Part shown: positions 26,425-35,170 of the stretch, one piece after another
How the letters are laid out: each line of letters opens with the position of its first letter
Numbering within the stretch: position 1 is the stretch's first letter
Made by a program: the position numbers and the translations under genes
The notes under the pieces: model-generated
What the model was told of the DNA's origin: nothing
What the model saw: the letters and a program-made list of their open reading frames with translations, nothing else
The model's database searches: none
Origin: DASYXT01 sp035934555
GTDB taxonomy: Bacteria > Verrucomicrobiota > Verrucomicrobiia > Limisphaerales > UBA8199
Length of the DNA stretch: 64,000 bases
Direction: 5' to 3'
NCBI GenBank assembly: GCA_035934555.1
Contig: DASYXT010000115.1
Coordinates: 1 to 64,000, forward strand

Positions 26425-28116
26425 ATGAAAGTACTCGGTGTCCATGTCGGCCATGACAGCTCCGCCGCGCTGGTGATCGACGGCCGCATCGTCGCCGATG
26501 TCGCCGAGGAGCGATTCACCCGCACCAAGCATTATTGCGGCCTGCCGCTCCACGCAGTGGATTATTGCCTCACGTCACAGGGGCTCACCATTGCAGATAT
26601 CGACGCCGTCGCGGTTCCTGCCCAGGACAGCGTGCCCGACCTCAACTTCCTGTTCGGGCTTACCGGCACTAAACAGGAGCGCCCCGGCCGCCAGCGCCGC
26701 ACGCTCGATTTCGCCCGCGAACTGCTCAAGCGCCCCGCCGTCAAACCGCCCCTTTACATCAAAAGCTTTCCTCTGGCCAGCCGCGCCGAGATCGTCCATG
26801 TGCAGCATCATCTGGCGCACGCCGCCTCCGCTTACTACACCAACCCTGTACCGGGCAAGCAGTTGGTGGTCACGCTCGACGGCATCGGCGATGGCGTCTC
26901 GGCGGCGGTGTGGCGTGGTCAGAACGGCAAGCTCGAGTTGCTCGAGAGTTTCCCGGCTTCGGCGTCACTCGGCTGGTTCTATAGCAACGTCACCGAGGCC
27001 CTCGGCTGGTGGCATGGCGACGGCGAAGGCAAAACCATGGGCCTGGCGCCGTATGGCGATTACAGCAAGGTCCGGGGAGTCCTCGATAAGTTCCATCCGC
27101 GATTCGGTCAGGGCCGGCTGGTCACGCCTCACAATTTCGGGCGCGCTTATTATTGGAATGAAGCCGGCGCACTCCAGTGGCATTTCGACGAGGCCGGCGC
27201 GATCCGCGACCTCATCGCCAGGCACGGCCGCGAAGCCATCGCCGCGGAAGCCCAACGCGTTCTCGAAGAGCAAGTCCAGGAACTGATCTATCCCTGGCTC
27301 GACAAAGAAGCCACGCGCAATCTGTCCTGCGCTGGCGGCGTGTTCCTCAATGTGAAGCTCAACCAGCGACTGTGGGAATCCGGCCGCATCGACCAACACC
27401 ACATCTATCCCAACGCCGGCGATTCGGGCCTGGCGGTTGGCGCCGCCCTCTACGCGTATTACCAGGCCAATGCCGGCGCGTCCGCTCACGCCATCGAACA
27501 CCTGTACTGGGGACCGGGTTACTCCGACAAAGAAATCGCGGAGGCGTTAAAGCTGCGCCGCCTCGAGTACCGCCGCATCGAGGACATCGAATCCTACGCC
27601 GCCGAAAAGCTCGCCGAAGGCCGGATCGTCGCTTGGTTCCAGGGGCGGATGGAGAGCGGGCCGCGAGCGCTGGGCAATCGCTCGATTCTAATGAGCGCCA
27701 ACCGCCCGGAAAACAAGGATGTCATTAATGCGCGGGTGAAATTCCGTGAGGCCTTTCGCCCCTTTTGTCCCTCGCTCGTATGGGAGCACCGCGCCGATTA
27801 CCTGGTGAAACCTCGCGACGAGTTTTTCATGGTCACCTCGTTCACCTGCCCGGAACCCAAACGGGGCAAGGTGCCCGCGGTCGTGCATGCCGACGCGACG
27901 CTCCGGCCGCAAACGGTCAAGCGCGATTTCAACCCGCGGTTTTGGAATTTATTAAACGAATTTGGGCGGCGCACCGGCGAGCCGCTGCTGCTGAATACCT
28001 CCTTTAACATCATGGGTGAACCGATCGTCATGCACCCGCGCGAAGCGATCCGTTGCTTCTATGACAACGGGTTGGATTGTCTGGCACTGGGAAACTTCGT
28101 CCTGGAAAAGAAATAG
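26425..28116 (+). CDS. carbamoyltransferase (NodU/CmcH/TobZ family)
   Basis: 563 residues. It transfers a carbamoyl group from carbamoyl phosphate to hydroxyl groups of sugars or secondary metabolites. The N-terminal YrdC/HypF-like Kae1 fold shows GVHVGHDSSAAL, EERFTRTKH, the metal-binding QHHLAHAASAYY and GDGEGKTMGLAPYG. The C-terminal carbamoyl-phosphate-binding part has GRMESGPRALGNRSIL and LLNTSFNIMGEP. Size is normal. A TATAAT at 26402-26407 gives a possible promoter with a weak -35. Followed by a glycosyltransferase, so the acceptor may be a cell-surface glycan (inference). Confidence 0.92.
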   Translation: MKVLGVHVGHDSSAALVIDGRIVADVAEERFTRTKHYCGLPLHAVDYCLTSQGLTIADIDAVAVPAQDSVPDLNFLFGLTGTKQERPGRQRRTLDFARELLKRPAVKPPLYIKSFPLASRAEIVHVQHHLAHAASAYYTNPVPGKQLVVTLDGIGDGVSAAVWRGQNGKLELLESFPASASLGWFYSNVTEALGWWHGDGEGKTMGLAPYGDYSKVRGVLDKFHPRFGQGRLVTPHNFGRAYYWNEAGALQWHFDEAGAIRDLIARHGREAIAAEAQRVLEEQVQELIYPWLDKEATRNLSCAGGVFLNVKLNQRLWESGRIDQHHIYPNAGDSGLAVGAALYAYYQANAGASAHAIEHLYWGPGYSDKEIAEALKLRRLEYRRIEDIESYAAEKLAEGRIVAWFQGRMESGPRALGNRSILMSANRPENKDVINARVKFREAFRPFCPSLVWEHRADYLVKPRDEFFMVTSFTCPEPKRGKVPAVVHADATLRPQTVKRDFNPRFWNLLNEFGRRTGEPLLLNTSFNIMGEPIVMHPREAIRCFYDNGLDCLALGNFVLEKK

Positions 28117-28208
28117 GAAAGAAACGACCGAGTGAGTCCATCAGTGGTGGCGCGCACCCAAACAACTTTCTCCTGTCCACTCCCGGTCCGGCCTTTTACT
28201 CTCCTAGA

Positions 28209-29882
28209 ATGGTTCTGTCGGCATTTCGCTCGGCCCGCGCGTGGCTCGCTCAGCTCTCCCCGGGCTGGATCCTCGCGGCGTGTATGCTGTTGCTGCCACT
28301 CCAGGTTAGCAACCAGAGCCTCTGGATTGATGAGGGAGACACCGCCCTCTACGCCGTTCAGCCAAATTTCGGCGCCTGGCTGACACATCTCAAGACGGAC
28401 AAAGCCGCCGATTGTCAGATGCCATTGGGGATGTTTGTTTCCTGGGCGGCTGGCATGGCGTTGGGGACGGCGGAATGGCAACTGCGCCTCGTGAATCTGT
28501 TATGGTCGGGGGGAACGTTGCTGGTGCTGTTCCAGGTGGGGCGGGCACTGAGGTGCAAGTGGCTGCCGGCGGTGATGGTTCTGCAGCCGTATTTTTGGTT
28601 CTACAATAATGAAGCGCGCCCGTTCGCCCTCGAGGTGTTCTGTGGGAGTCTCTTGCTGCTGGGGTTTGTTGGGCAGAGGGCAGAGATCAGAAACCAGAGG
28701 TCAGATTTTCGCTTTTCGATTGCGCCATTGGCTGCCGGGGCCGTCTTGCTGGGGTACACGACCCTGCTGGCGCCGTTCACCTATTTGGCCGTCATCGTCG
28801 GAGGCGGGTTGGACCTTTGGTTGTCGCCTGGCGGGCAAACCTACGGCAGCCAGCACGCCAAAGGCGTTACGCGCAAACGCACTCTATTGTGGCTGGGAAT
28901 AGCGACGCTGTTGTTGCTCCCGATTGGCGCCTACTACGTTTACACGCTCGTGCACGGACGCGGTCTGCCCACCCTTTGGCGAAACGATTGGAAGAATTTC
29001 CTTTATTTGGGTTACGAGCTGACCGGGCTTGCGGGATTGGGGCCGTCCTTGTTGGAGATGCGGGAAGCGGCCCAGGCCAGGCTCTTGGGGCAAGTAGTCC
29101 GGGGCCATCCGTGGGAGATCGCGGCCGTTGCGCTGGCGGCGGTTTGTTGGGTGGCGCTGCTAGTCGCGGGTGTTCATCGGCTGGTGGGCCGGCGTGAATG
29201 GCATTGGGTCGCCTGTTTGCTGACTGTGCCGCTGGTGGGCGGTGTCGCGCTGACTACCGCCGGGCTGGTGATGAAGAAAATGTTCTGGGCGCGGCATTGG
29301 GCGCCGCTGTTCCCGTTTTATGAGGCGGGTTTGGCGCTCGCACTCCAGGCGCTCTGGCGAAGCCAACTCAGCAACCTCCGGGAAGGGGACGGCTCGTCCC
29401 CAGTCAGCCCCTTCCCCGTTGGCGCGACCGGGGCCGAGCCGTCCCTGCCCCTATCAGGGCCCTCTTCGCGCTTTTGGCCGATAGTGTGCTCGGTGTGGTT
29501 GGGGCTGCTGCTGGTGAGTGCCTTGAGCTTTCGCTTCGCCGACCGGCATCACAAAGATGATTATCGGGGCGCAGCCGCACTGGCTCGCCAGAGTCTAGCC
29601 GCAGGTTGCCGGGTCTGGTGGGCGGCCAGTTGGCATTGCGCGGTGTATTACAGGGTGCCAGTGGGCGCGGTGGAGGAGAACCGGACGGCGCTGTCGCCTG
29701 AGTGTTACCCGGTGGAGCCGGCAAAAGCGCTGCCGGACCGCGTGCCCGTGATCTTGCTGTCGCGCCCGAGCATTTACGATCCCGCCGGTCTGCTGCGTTC
29801 GTATGCGCAGAGCAACCACATGGCCTGCGAGGAAAACCTGTGCCGGTCCTTCCGGGTATATGGAAGAGACCCAATGAAGTGA
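28209..29882 (+). CDS. GT-C type membrane glycosyltransferase
   Basis: About 557 residues from ATG 28209 (MVLSAFRSARAW); an upstream in-frame start at 28077 would overlap the carbamoyltransferase and is less likely. A first helix, then SLWIDEGDTALYA with the Asp-Glu pair typical of GT-C (ArnT/PMT-like) enzymes that use polyprenyl-phosphate sugars. About ten further hydrophobic helices follow. Two repeat-derived stretches appear to be read through in frame: QRAEIRNQRSDFRF near 28670-28715 and EGDGSSPVSPFPVG near 29380-29450. Donor and acceptor are unknown. Confidence 0.75.
   Translation: MVLSAFRSARAWLAQLSPGWILAACMLLLPLQVSNQSLWIDEGDTALYAVQPNFGAWLTHLKTDKAADCQMPLGMFVSWAAGMALGTAEWQLRLVNLLWSGGTLLVLFQVGRALRCKWLPAVMVLQPYFWFYNNEARPFALEVFCGSLLLLGFVGQRAEIRNQRSDFRFSIAPLAAGAVLLGYTTLLAPFTYLAVIVGGGLDLWLSPGGQTYGSQHAKGVTRKRTLLWLGIATLLLLPIGAYYVYTLVHGRGLPTLWRNDWKNFLYLGYELTGLAGLGPSLLEMREAAQARLLGQVVRGHPWEIAAVALAAVCWVALLVAGVHRLVGRREWHWVACLLTVPLVGGVALTTAGLVMKKMFWARHWAPLFPFYEAGLALALQALWRSQLSNLREGDGSSPVSPFPVGATGAEPSLPLSGPSSRFWPIVCSVWLGLLLVSALSFRFADRHHKDDYRGAAALARQSLAAGCRVWWAASWHCAVYYRVPVGAVEENRTALSPECYPVEPAKALPDRVPVILLSRPSIYDPAGLLRSYAQSNHMACEENLCRSFRVYGRDPMK
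29386..29445. repeat. inverted-repeat element inside the GT-C gene
   Basis: GGGACGGCTCG (29386-29396) and its exact reverse complement CGAGCCGTCCC (29435-29445) bracket 38 bases within the coding sequence. The encoded peptide is low-complexity Gly/Ser/Pro text lying between two membrane segments. It looks like a small palindromic intergenic-type repeat inserted in frame into a tolerant loop. Confidence 0.5.
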
Positions 29883-29905
29883 GGAACAGAGAAAGGCTCT
29901 AAAGC

Positions 29906-30496
29906 TCAGGGCTGGAGCACGAGCAGATTGGTTTCGGTTGTGCTGACGAGCGTGGCGGAGTCGCGCGTGACAGCCGTCAACCGGTACGTCCCGAGATGTT
30001 CCCCAACGAACAACGCGTGGCCATCGATGACCGCCGACGGACGAGCCGGATTGTAAATAATTCCTTGCAGCCGCGGCGGCACAGGTTTGGGCGGCGGTTG
30101 CGGCGCAGCGACGATGGCATTCGTATCTGCCGGGGCCGGTGCGGCAGGCACCAAAGCGGTTGCTGCGACGGCATCAGGCCGCGCCAACGGCGCGCTCGGA
30201 GCAGGGGACGTTTTTTGCGCGGGTGCTCGAACCGGCACGGCTAATTCGACTTCCGTGGCCTGTGCCGGCGGAGGCGGGGCAGTTTGGGACCGGGCGATAA
30301 TTTCGCGTTGGGATGTGCGCCAAAACATGAACAGCAGCAAGAGCGCGACTCCTGCCAGGGCAATCGGCAGCGCCAGGCCAAGTTTCGAGCGGGCAGGCGC
30401 GGCCGCGTCAGTTGGGCGCAGCGGCGGGCCCGGTGGCGGTGTGGCAGACGGCGTTGGGGTTTCGGCCCGTCTTAAGGCATCGTTGATTAAGCTCAT
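29906..30496 (-). CDS. GspB-like single-pass membrane protein
   Basis: 196 residues beginning SLINDALRRAE, the N-terminus typical of GspB/MshK-associated proteins. There is one transmembrane helix (about 38-58), a Pro/Ala-rich linker and a small C-terminal beta domain (LQGIIYNPARPSAVIDGHALFVGE) like the GspB/PulB periplasmic domain. It overlaps the upstream ATPase gene by 4 bases. GspA and GspB together help insert the type II secretin through peptidoglycan; no secretin gene is in the window. Confidence 0.75.
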   Translation of the reverse strand: MSLINDALRRAETPTPSATPPPGPPLRPTDAAAPARSKLGLALPIALAGVALLLLFMFWRTSQREIIARSQTAPPPPAQATEVELAVPVRAPAQKTSPAPSAPLARPDAVAATALVPAAPAPADTNAIVAAPQPPPKPVPPRLQGIIYNPARPSAVIDGHALFVGEHLGTYRLTAVTRDSATLVSTTETNLLVLQP

Positions 30497-31308
30497 GTGT
30501 CGATATAGCCCTCGAGTTCGCGAATAGCGCGGTTCACCAGCCGGTAATCAATGCACCCACGCTGCTCGACAAATCCGGCGAACAGCGCCTTGTCGCAGAG
30601 CGCGTTGACCAACCGGGGAATGCCCTGGCTGTAGTGATACACGCGCCATAAAGCAGGGCGCGTGAACGCGGGTTTGCCGTTGCCGCCGCATAAATGCAGC
30701 CGGTGCTGAACGTATTCGTTCACCTCGGGCCGGCTCAACGGCAGCAAATGGTAGCGCACGGTGATGCGCTGGCGCAGTTGCTTCAGGCGCGGGTTGTTGA
30801 GCCGCTCGCGCAATTCCGGCTGGCCCAGCAGCACGATCTGCAACAACTTGCGGTTGGTCGTTTCCAGGTTCGACAACAACCGCACTTGCTCCAAAAGTTC
30901 GTCAGTCAGATCCTGCGCTTCATCGATGATCAGCACCGTTTCCTTGCCGGCCTCGACTTGCTGCAACAGGAACTGGTTGATGACCGCGACGGTGTCCAGG
31001 CGGTCCAAGCCCAGCACCGGCAGTCCGAATTCCTGGGCGATGGCCTTCATCATTTCGTCCGGGCTCATCACCGGGTTCAGGATCAGCGCGGTGGCGAAGC
31101 GGGCATCGAGTTGGTCGAGCATCGCGCGGCAGAGAGTGGTCTTGCCCGCGCCGACTTCGCCGGTGAGCTGAACGAAGCCTTTGCGCTCGCGAATGCCGTA
31201 AAGCAAGTGGTTGTAGGCCTCGCGGTGCTTGGCGCTGTAAAACAGGAACCGTGGATTCGGCGTGATGTCGAAAGGCGGCTCGCTCAACCCGTAGTATTCG
31301 AGGTACAC
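30493..31308 (-). CDS. ExeA/GspA-like AAA ATPase
   Basis: About 271 residues. GTG at 31308 gives the family's usual beginning VYLEYYGLSEPPFDITPNP; a TTG 18 bases upstream is possible. AAA fold with Walker A GEVGAGKTT, Walker B VLIIDEAQDL and sensor region LLGQPELRERL. In Aeromonas ExeA, ATP hydrolysis and peptidoglycan binding drive secretin assembly. This version lacks the C-terminal transmembrane and peptidoglycan-binding part of ExeA and is closer in size to the shorter ExeA-type ATPases associated with pili or transposons; the coupled GspB-like gene favours secretion. Confidence 0.85.
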   Translation of the reverse strand: MYLEYYGLSEPPFDITPNPRFLFYSAKHREAYNHLLYGIRERKGFVQLTGEVGAGKTTLCRAMLDQLDARFATALILNPVMSPDEMMKAIAQEFGLPVLGLDRLDTVAVINQFLLQQVEAGKETVLIIDEAQDLTDELLEQVRLLSNLETTNRKLLQIVLLGQPELRERLNNPRLKQLRQRITVRYHLLPLSRPEVNEYVQHRLHLCGGNGKPAFTRPALWRVYHYSQGIPRLVNALCDKALFAGFVEQRGCIDYRLVNRAIRELEGYIDT

Positions 31309-31425
31309 GCCCCGCTGAGAGCACAAAAAGTGCCGTCGCCGGGACGGCGCGCGAGCTGAACAAATCCGCGGTAGGTTGTCTTAAACCGGGACAGTTGCCG
31401 CTGGTTTTCCTTAAAACCGCCGCGG

Positions 31426-32523
31426 CTAAGCGCTGCGCTCGGCGAGCCATTGGCAGGCCTGCGGCCAGATGTCCTTTTGAGCGCGGCCGCCGATGGCCAA
31501 GCCGATATGGCCGCTGCCTTCCAGGCAGAGCGTTTTGCGGTCGCGCGACCCGACCAGATCGTTGAACGGAGTACTTTGGGAGCAGGGCACCAGGTCGTCT
31601 TTGCCGGCCATGATATTCAGCACCGGACAAGTGATGCTGCGCAAATTGACAAGGCGCTTGCCGACCGGCATCCGGTTTTGCGTTAGCAGATTCTGTTGAT
31701 ACAAATACTTCACGAACTGCCGATAAACTTCACCCGGCACCGGGATATTGTCCTGCAGCCAGGTTTCGGTGGTGAGGAAATCCTCGATAAATTTTTCCTC
31801 GTGCATGTGCTCGTAAAAGGCGAGGGGCTTTTCGAGAAAATTGCCAACCGGGCGCAGCATGAGGAAGCTGGCCTGGAGAAATTCCGGCGGGCAATTGCCG
31901 TAGGCATCGACGAGCCGGTCCACATCGAAATTCTCCGGCCGGGTCCACAAGTTGAGCAGGCTGTCATTAGCGGCGAAGTCAATCGGTGCGGCGAGCAGGA
32001 TGAGGTTGCGGACGCACTTGGGATGCAGCGCTGTGAACATCGCGCTCATGGTGCCGCCCATGCAATACCCCAGCACGTTCACCTGCTCAACCCCGGTCCG
32101 CTCGCGCAGGTAGTCCAGCACGTTGACCATGTAGCCGTTGATGTAATCTTCCAGCGTGAGGTGACGGTCGGCGGTGGTGGGAATCCCCCAATCGACGAGG
32201 TACGTATCGAAGCCGCGTTCGACGAAGTTTGCGACGACGCTCCGGCCTTTCTTCAGATCGAGGATATAGGGCCGGTTGACGAGCGCATAAATGAAGACCA
32301 GCGGGGTTTTGTGCCGGGGCTTGGCCGGGCCGACATAATGCCGCAGCTTCAAGCGGTCTTCTTCATAGACAATTTCGGCCGGAGATACGCCTTTGCGGAC
32401 TTGCTGAGCACGTTGCCAAAGCCCGGGCAGGTTCTTCATCCTGCCAATATTAGCACTGGCCTCGTCCAGCAGCGCTTGTTGCCATTGAACCCACGGGTTC
32501 GCGAGAGTGGAAGATTCGTTCAT
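31426..32523 (-). CDS. phaC: class III poly(3-hydroxyalkanoate) synthase, PhaC subunit
   Basis: 365 residues, the size of class III PhaC. It polymerises (R)-3-hydroxyacyl-CoA into PHA granules. Alpha/beta-hydrolase with the lipase-like box GYCMGG, nucleophile Cys154, Asp311 (AGKDDLV) and His340 (GSGHIG). These match Cys149, Asp302 and His331 of the Allochromatium vinosum enzyme with small offsets. Its start overlaps the phaE-like gene by 4 bases. End of a minus-strand operon phasin-thiolase-phaE-phaC. Confidence 0.94.
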   Translation of the reverse strand: MNESSTLANPWVQWQQALLDEASANIGRMKNLPGLWQRAQQVRKGVSPAEIVYEEDRLKLRHYVGPAKPRHKTPLVFIYALVNRPYILDLKKGRSVVANFVERGFDTYLVDWGIPTTADRHLTLEDYINGYMVNVLDYLRERTGVEQVNVLGYCMGGTMSAMFTALHPKCVRNLILLAAPIDFAANDSLLNLWTRPENFDVDRLVDAYGNCPPEFLQASFLMLRPVGNFLEKPLAFYEHMHEEKFIEDFLTTETWLQDNIPVPGEVYRQFVKYLYQQNLLTQNRMPVGKRLVNLRSITCPVLNIMAGKDDLVPCSQSTPFNDLVGSRDRKTLCLEGSGHIGLAIGGRAQKDIWPQACQWLAERSA

Positions 32524-33017
32524 AGGCGTTGAGTTTTGGTGGCGGTCGGCCGGGTCGGGCGATTGCCCGCGCGGGTTCGGCCCGCTGTCCTGGTGCCGCC
32601 GTTGCGGTTGGCTTTGCTGCTCAATTCCCGGACCTCGACCGCCAAATCATCCAGGCGGTCCAACACCCGCTTTTCCATGTGCCGGATGGTGAGCATGAGA
32701 GTGTCGATGTCCTGGCGCGAAGGAGCCTGGAGGTCGGAACGCGCCTTGGCCAGGAAATCGTTGGTCAGTTTGCGAAACGTGATCGCGCTGTCCATCCATT
32801 GCTTCATGCTCTCGATGAACTGCGGCGAGCGCATGAATTCCTCCCACGATTGCCCCAGGGCTGCAAAGATGCCGCTGCGGATTTGGCGCAGGATGTCCGG
32901 TGGGGCGGAGTTGGGGGAAAAAGTGAAGGCGGCTTGAACGATCTTGGAGGCAGTCTCGCTCCACATTTTCTGGAACGCCGCCGCCTGTTCGGCGGTCTTT
33001 TCAAAGTTCTGGTCCAT
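32520..33017 (-). CDS. phaE: short PhaE-like subunit of class III PHA synthase
   Basis: 165 residues, mainly helical, with a coiled-coil C-terminal half (IDTLMLTIRHMEKRVLDRLDDL) and a basic low-complexity tail (RTAGRTRAGNRPTRPTATK). PhaE partners PhaC in class III synthases; typical PhaE is 320-370 residues, so this is only half length. Identification rests on the coupled position with phaC (4-base overlap) and the PhaE-like C-terminal helix. The family's N-terminal part seems shortened. Confidence 0.68.
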   Translation of the reverse strand: MDQNFEKTAEQAAAFQKMWSETASKIVQAAFTFSPNSAPPDILRQIRSGIFAALGQSWEEFMRSPQFIESMKQWMDSAITFRKLTNDFLAKARSDLQAPSRQDIDTLMLTIRHMEKRVLDRLDDLAVEVRELSSKANRNGGTRTAGRTRAGNRPTRPTATKTQRL

Positions 33018-33147
33018 AGATTTAACGAGTTTCCGGTTCGTGCCGAGGCGCGATGACTACCACTGGTCGGCGCAACCGCCCTCCGCGCCGGGAGGGTGCC
33101 GCGCCTACGTGCTCTAAGCCGCGCCAATGCGCTCAGCCGCGGCTAGT

Positions 33148-34326
33148 TCAACACCTTTCTACAGCCATCGCGACGCCCATGCCGCCGCCAATACACAACG
33201 AATCGATCCCAATGCGCCCGCCGCGCTGTTGAAGCGCGAACAGCAAAGTGGCCAGGGTCCGGGCGCCGCTGGCGCCTATCGGATGGCCCAACGCCACCGC
33301 CCCACCATGCACGTTGACCTTCGCGTGAGGGATTTCTAACTGCTTCATCGCGGTCATCGGCACGACCGCGAAGGCTTCATTGATTTCGAAGAGGTCCACA
33401 TCCTCAACTCGCAGCGAGAGCTGGCCCAGGAGCCTCTCAATCGCTCCAATTGGGGCAATGGTGAACCACTCGGGTTCGCCAGCGAAGGTGGCGTAACCGA
33501 GAATGCGCGCCTGCGGCTTAACGCCCAGTTCCTCGGCTTTGCGGCTGGAAACAACAACAACCGCCGCCGCGCCATCATTGATGCTGGAGGCATTGCCTGC
33601 GGTTACCGTTCCCTTTTCACCAAAAGCCGGACGCAACTTGCGCAATTTCTCTTCGTTGAACTTCTTCGGGTTCTCGTCCTCGGTGATGTTGACGATTTCT
33701 TTGCCGGCTTTGACCTGGATGGGCACGAGTTCGTCCTTGAAGGCGCCTTTGGCGCTGGCCTCGAGGGCGCGTTGGAAGCTGGCGATGGCAAATTCGTCCT
33801 GTTGCTGGCGCGAAAAGCCGTACTTTTCGGCGCAGCGATCACCGCAGATGCCCATGTGTACGTTATTGTACACATCCCACAGCCCATCGCGGATCATGGA
33901 ATCGATGAGTTCGCCATTGCCCATGCGGTAACCCGAACGGGCTTTCTCGAGCAAGTAAGGCGCGCGGGACATGCTTTCGGTGCCGCCGGCGACGATGAGC
34001 GAGGCATCGCCGCATTTAATGGCCTGGGCCGCCAGCATCACGGCTTTGAGGCCTGAACCGCAAACCTTGTTAACCGACGTGCCGGGCACCGCGGGCCCAA
34101 ACCCGGCGCCGATCGCCACCTGCCGGGCGACATTCTGCCCAAGTCCGGCGCTGACGACATTGCCAAAAATGACCTCATCGATCTGGTCGGGGGAGATGCC
34201 CGCTCGCGCAGCGGCGGCTTTCGCCACCGTGCTGCCGAGCACCGGCGCCGGCACACTTTCCAGCGAACCGCAGAACGTGCCAATCGGGCTGCGGACCGCT
34301 CCGGCTAGATACACTCCTTCTTTCAT
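33148..34326 (-). CDS. phaA: acetyl-CoA C-acetyltransferase (beta-ketothiolase)
   Basis: 392 residues, standard thiolase. It condenses two acetyl-CoA to acetoacetyl-CoA, the first step of PHB synthesis. Catalytic Cys89 (NKVCGSG), His348 (ALGHPIGASG) and Cys378 (LCIGGGMG) are all present. It sits 25 bases after the phasin gene and 130 bases before phaE in the same operon. A biosynthetic role is inferred from the operon; no acetoacetyl-CoA reductase (phaB) is nearby. Confidence 0.93.
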   Translation of the reverse strand: MKEGVYLAGAVRSPIGTFCGSLESVPAPVLGSTVAKAAAARAGISPDQIDEVIFGNVVSAGLGQNVARQVAIGAGFGPAVPGTSVNKVCGSGLKAVMLAAQAIKCGDASLIVAGGTESMSRAPYLLEKARSGYRMGNGELIDSMIRDGLWDVYNNVHMGICGDRCAEKYGFSRQQQDEFAIASFQRALEASAKGAFKDELVPIQVKAGKEIVNITEDENPKKFNEEKLRKLRPAFGEKGTVTAGNASSINDGAAAVVVVSSRKAEELGVKPQARILGYATFAGEPEWFTIAPIGAIERLLGQLSLRVEDVDLFEINEAFAVVPMTAMKQLEIPHAKVNVHGGAVALGHPIGASGARTLATLLFALQQRGGRIGIDSLCIGGGMGVAMAVERC

Positions 34327-34350
34327 AGGTTTAATTATATACCAATGCGG

Positions 34351-34854
34351 TTAGGCGCTCGCGGCGGCGTGATGTTCGGAGGCCAGTCCGCTTTTGCGCA
34401 CAAAATCCAGCCAGGAATCAATCGCCTTGGTGCTAATATGGGTGACGGCCTCGACGTTGCCCTGCACGGCTTTCATGCCCGAGGTCCAGACATCCACCCA
34501 GCGCGCCTGGGATTCGGCCAGCCCCGGTGTCTGGGCGGCTTCAAGCGCCAGCTTCATCAAATCGGCGCTGGCTTTGCTGTTCTTTTGCATCAAGTCCAAC
34601 GCGTCCTCGAACCGGCGCTGTGCCAGCGGCATGACCCGGCTGGCAAATTGTGTCATGCTGCTGATTTGGGTTTGCCAATCGCCTGTGGTCCCGGCCTGCC
34701 CCAGCATCCGGCTCCACCATTGGCCGGCTTCCTCTTGCATGCGTTGGCCCGTGCGCACCGCGTGCTCATAATTCTTTCGCGCCGTTTCCGCCATTTCGTT
34801 CAGCGGCGCCGTGCCGGTGGTGGACTCCTTTTTGGGTTTGGATTTTTCTGCCAT
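34351..34854 (-). CDS. phasin-family protein
   Basis: About 167 residues, start at 34854 (MAEKSKPKKESTTG). Charged N-terminus followed by continuous amphipathic helices (QRRFEDALDLMQKNSKASADL) as in phasins, which coat PHA granules and control their size. First gene of the PHA operon. An in-frame upstream start at 34941 is possible but adds an implausible leader. Confidence 0.75.
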   Translation of the reverse strand: MAEKSKPKKESTTGTAPLNEMAETARKNYEHAVRTGQRMQEEAGQWWSRMLGQAGTTGDWQTQISSMTQFASRVMPLAQRRFEDALDLMQKNSKASADLMKLALEAAQTPGLAESQARWVDVWTSGMKAVQGNVEAVTHISTKAIDSWLDFVRKSGLASEHHAAASA

Positions 34855-35170
34855 ACAGTTGCCTTTCTCGAAAGCGCGCCCGGTATTGCCATGAATTGGA
34901 AATCCTGAGCGGCAAATTTCCCGTCCTGTCAACCAGCCCACATTATCAGTTTGCCTGAATAACCAATATGGGGTAATAACCCTAGGTTGAACGGCACGCG
35001 ACTTGAAGACGTAGAGCGGGGAGGGTAGTGCGGGGAGCGGGCGCCGCCCTACGCTCCCGGGCTTCTTGGTCCCAGGTTGAATTCCGCCGGGCCGTCCGCT
35101 ATCGTGATGGCCGCCACCCGGGGCATGACCGTTGCGCGGAAATCCCCGGTGGCTTCAAACCAGTGAATTT

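Noticed and set aside
28077..28208. upstream extension of the GT-C gene to 28077
   Set aside because: Overlaps the carbamoyltransferase by 40 bases and encodes a Lys/Pro-rich leader; ATG 28209 directly precedes the first helix.
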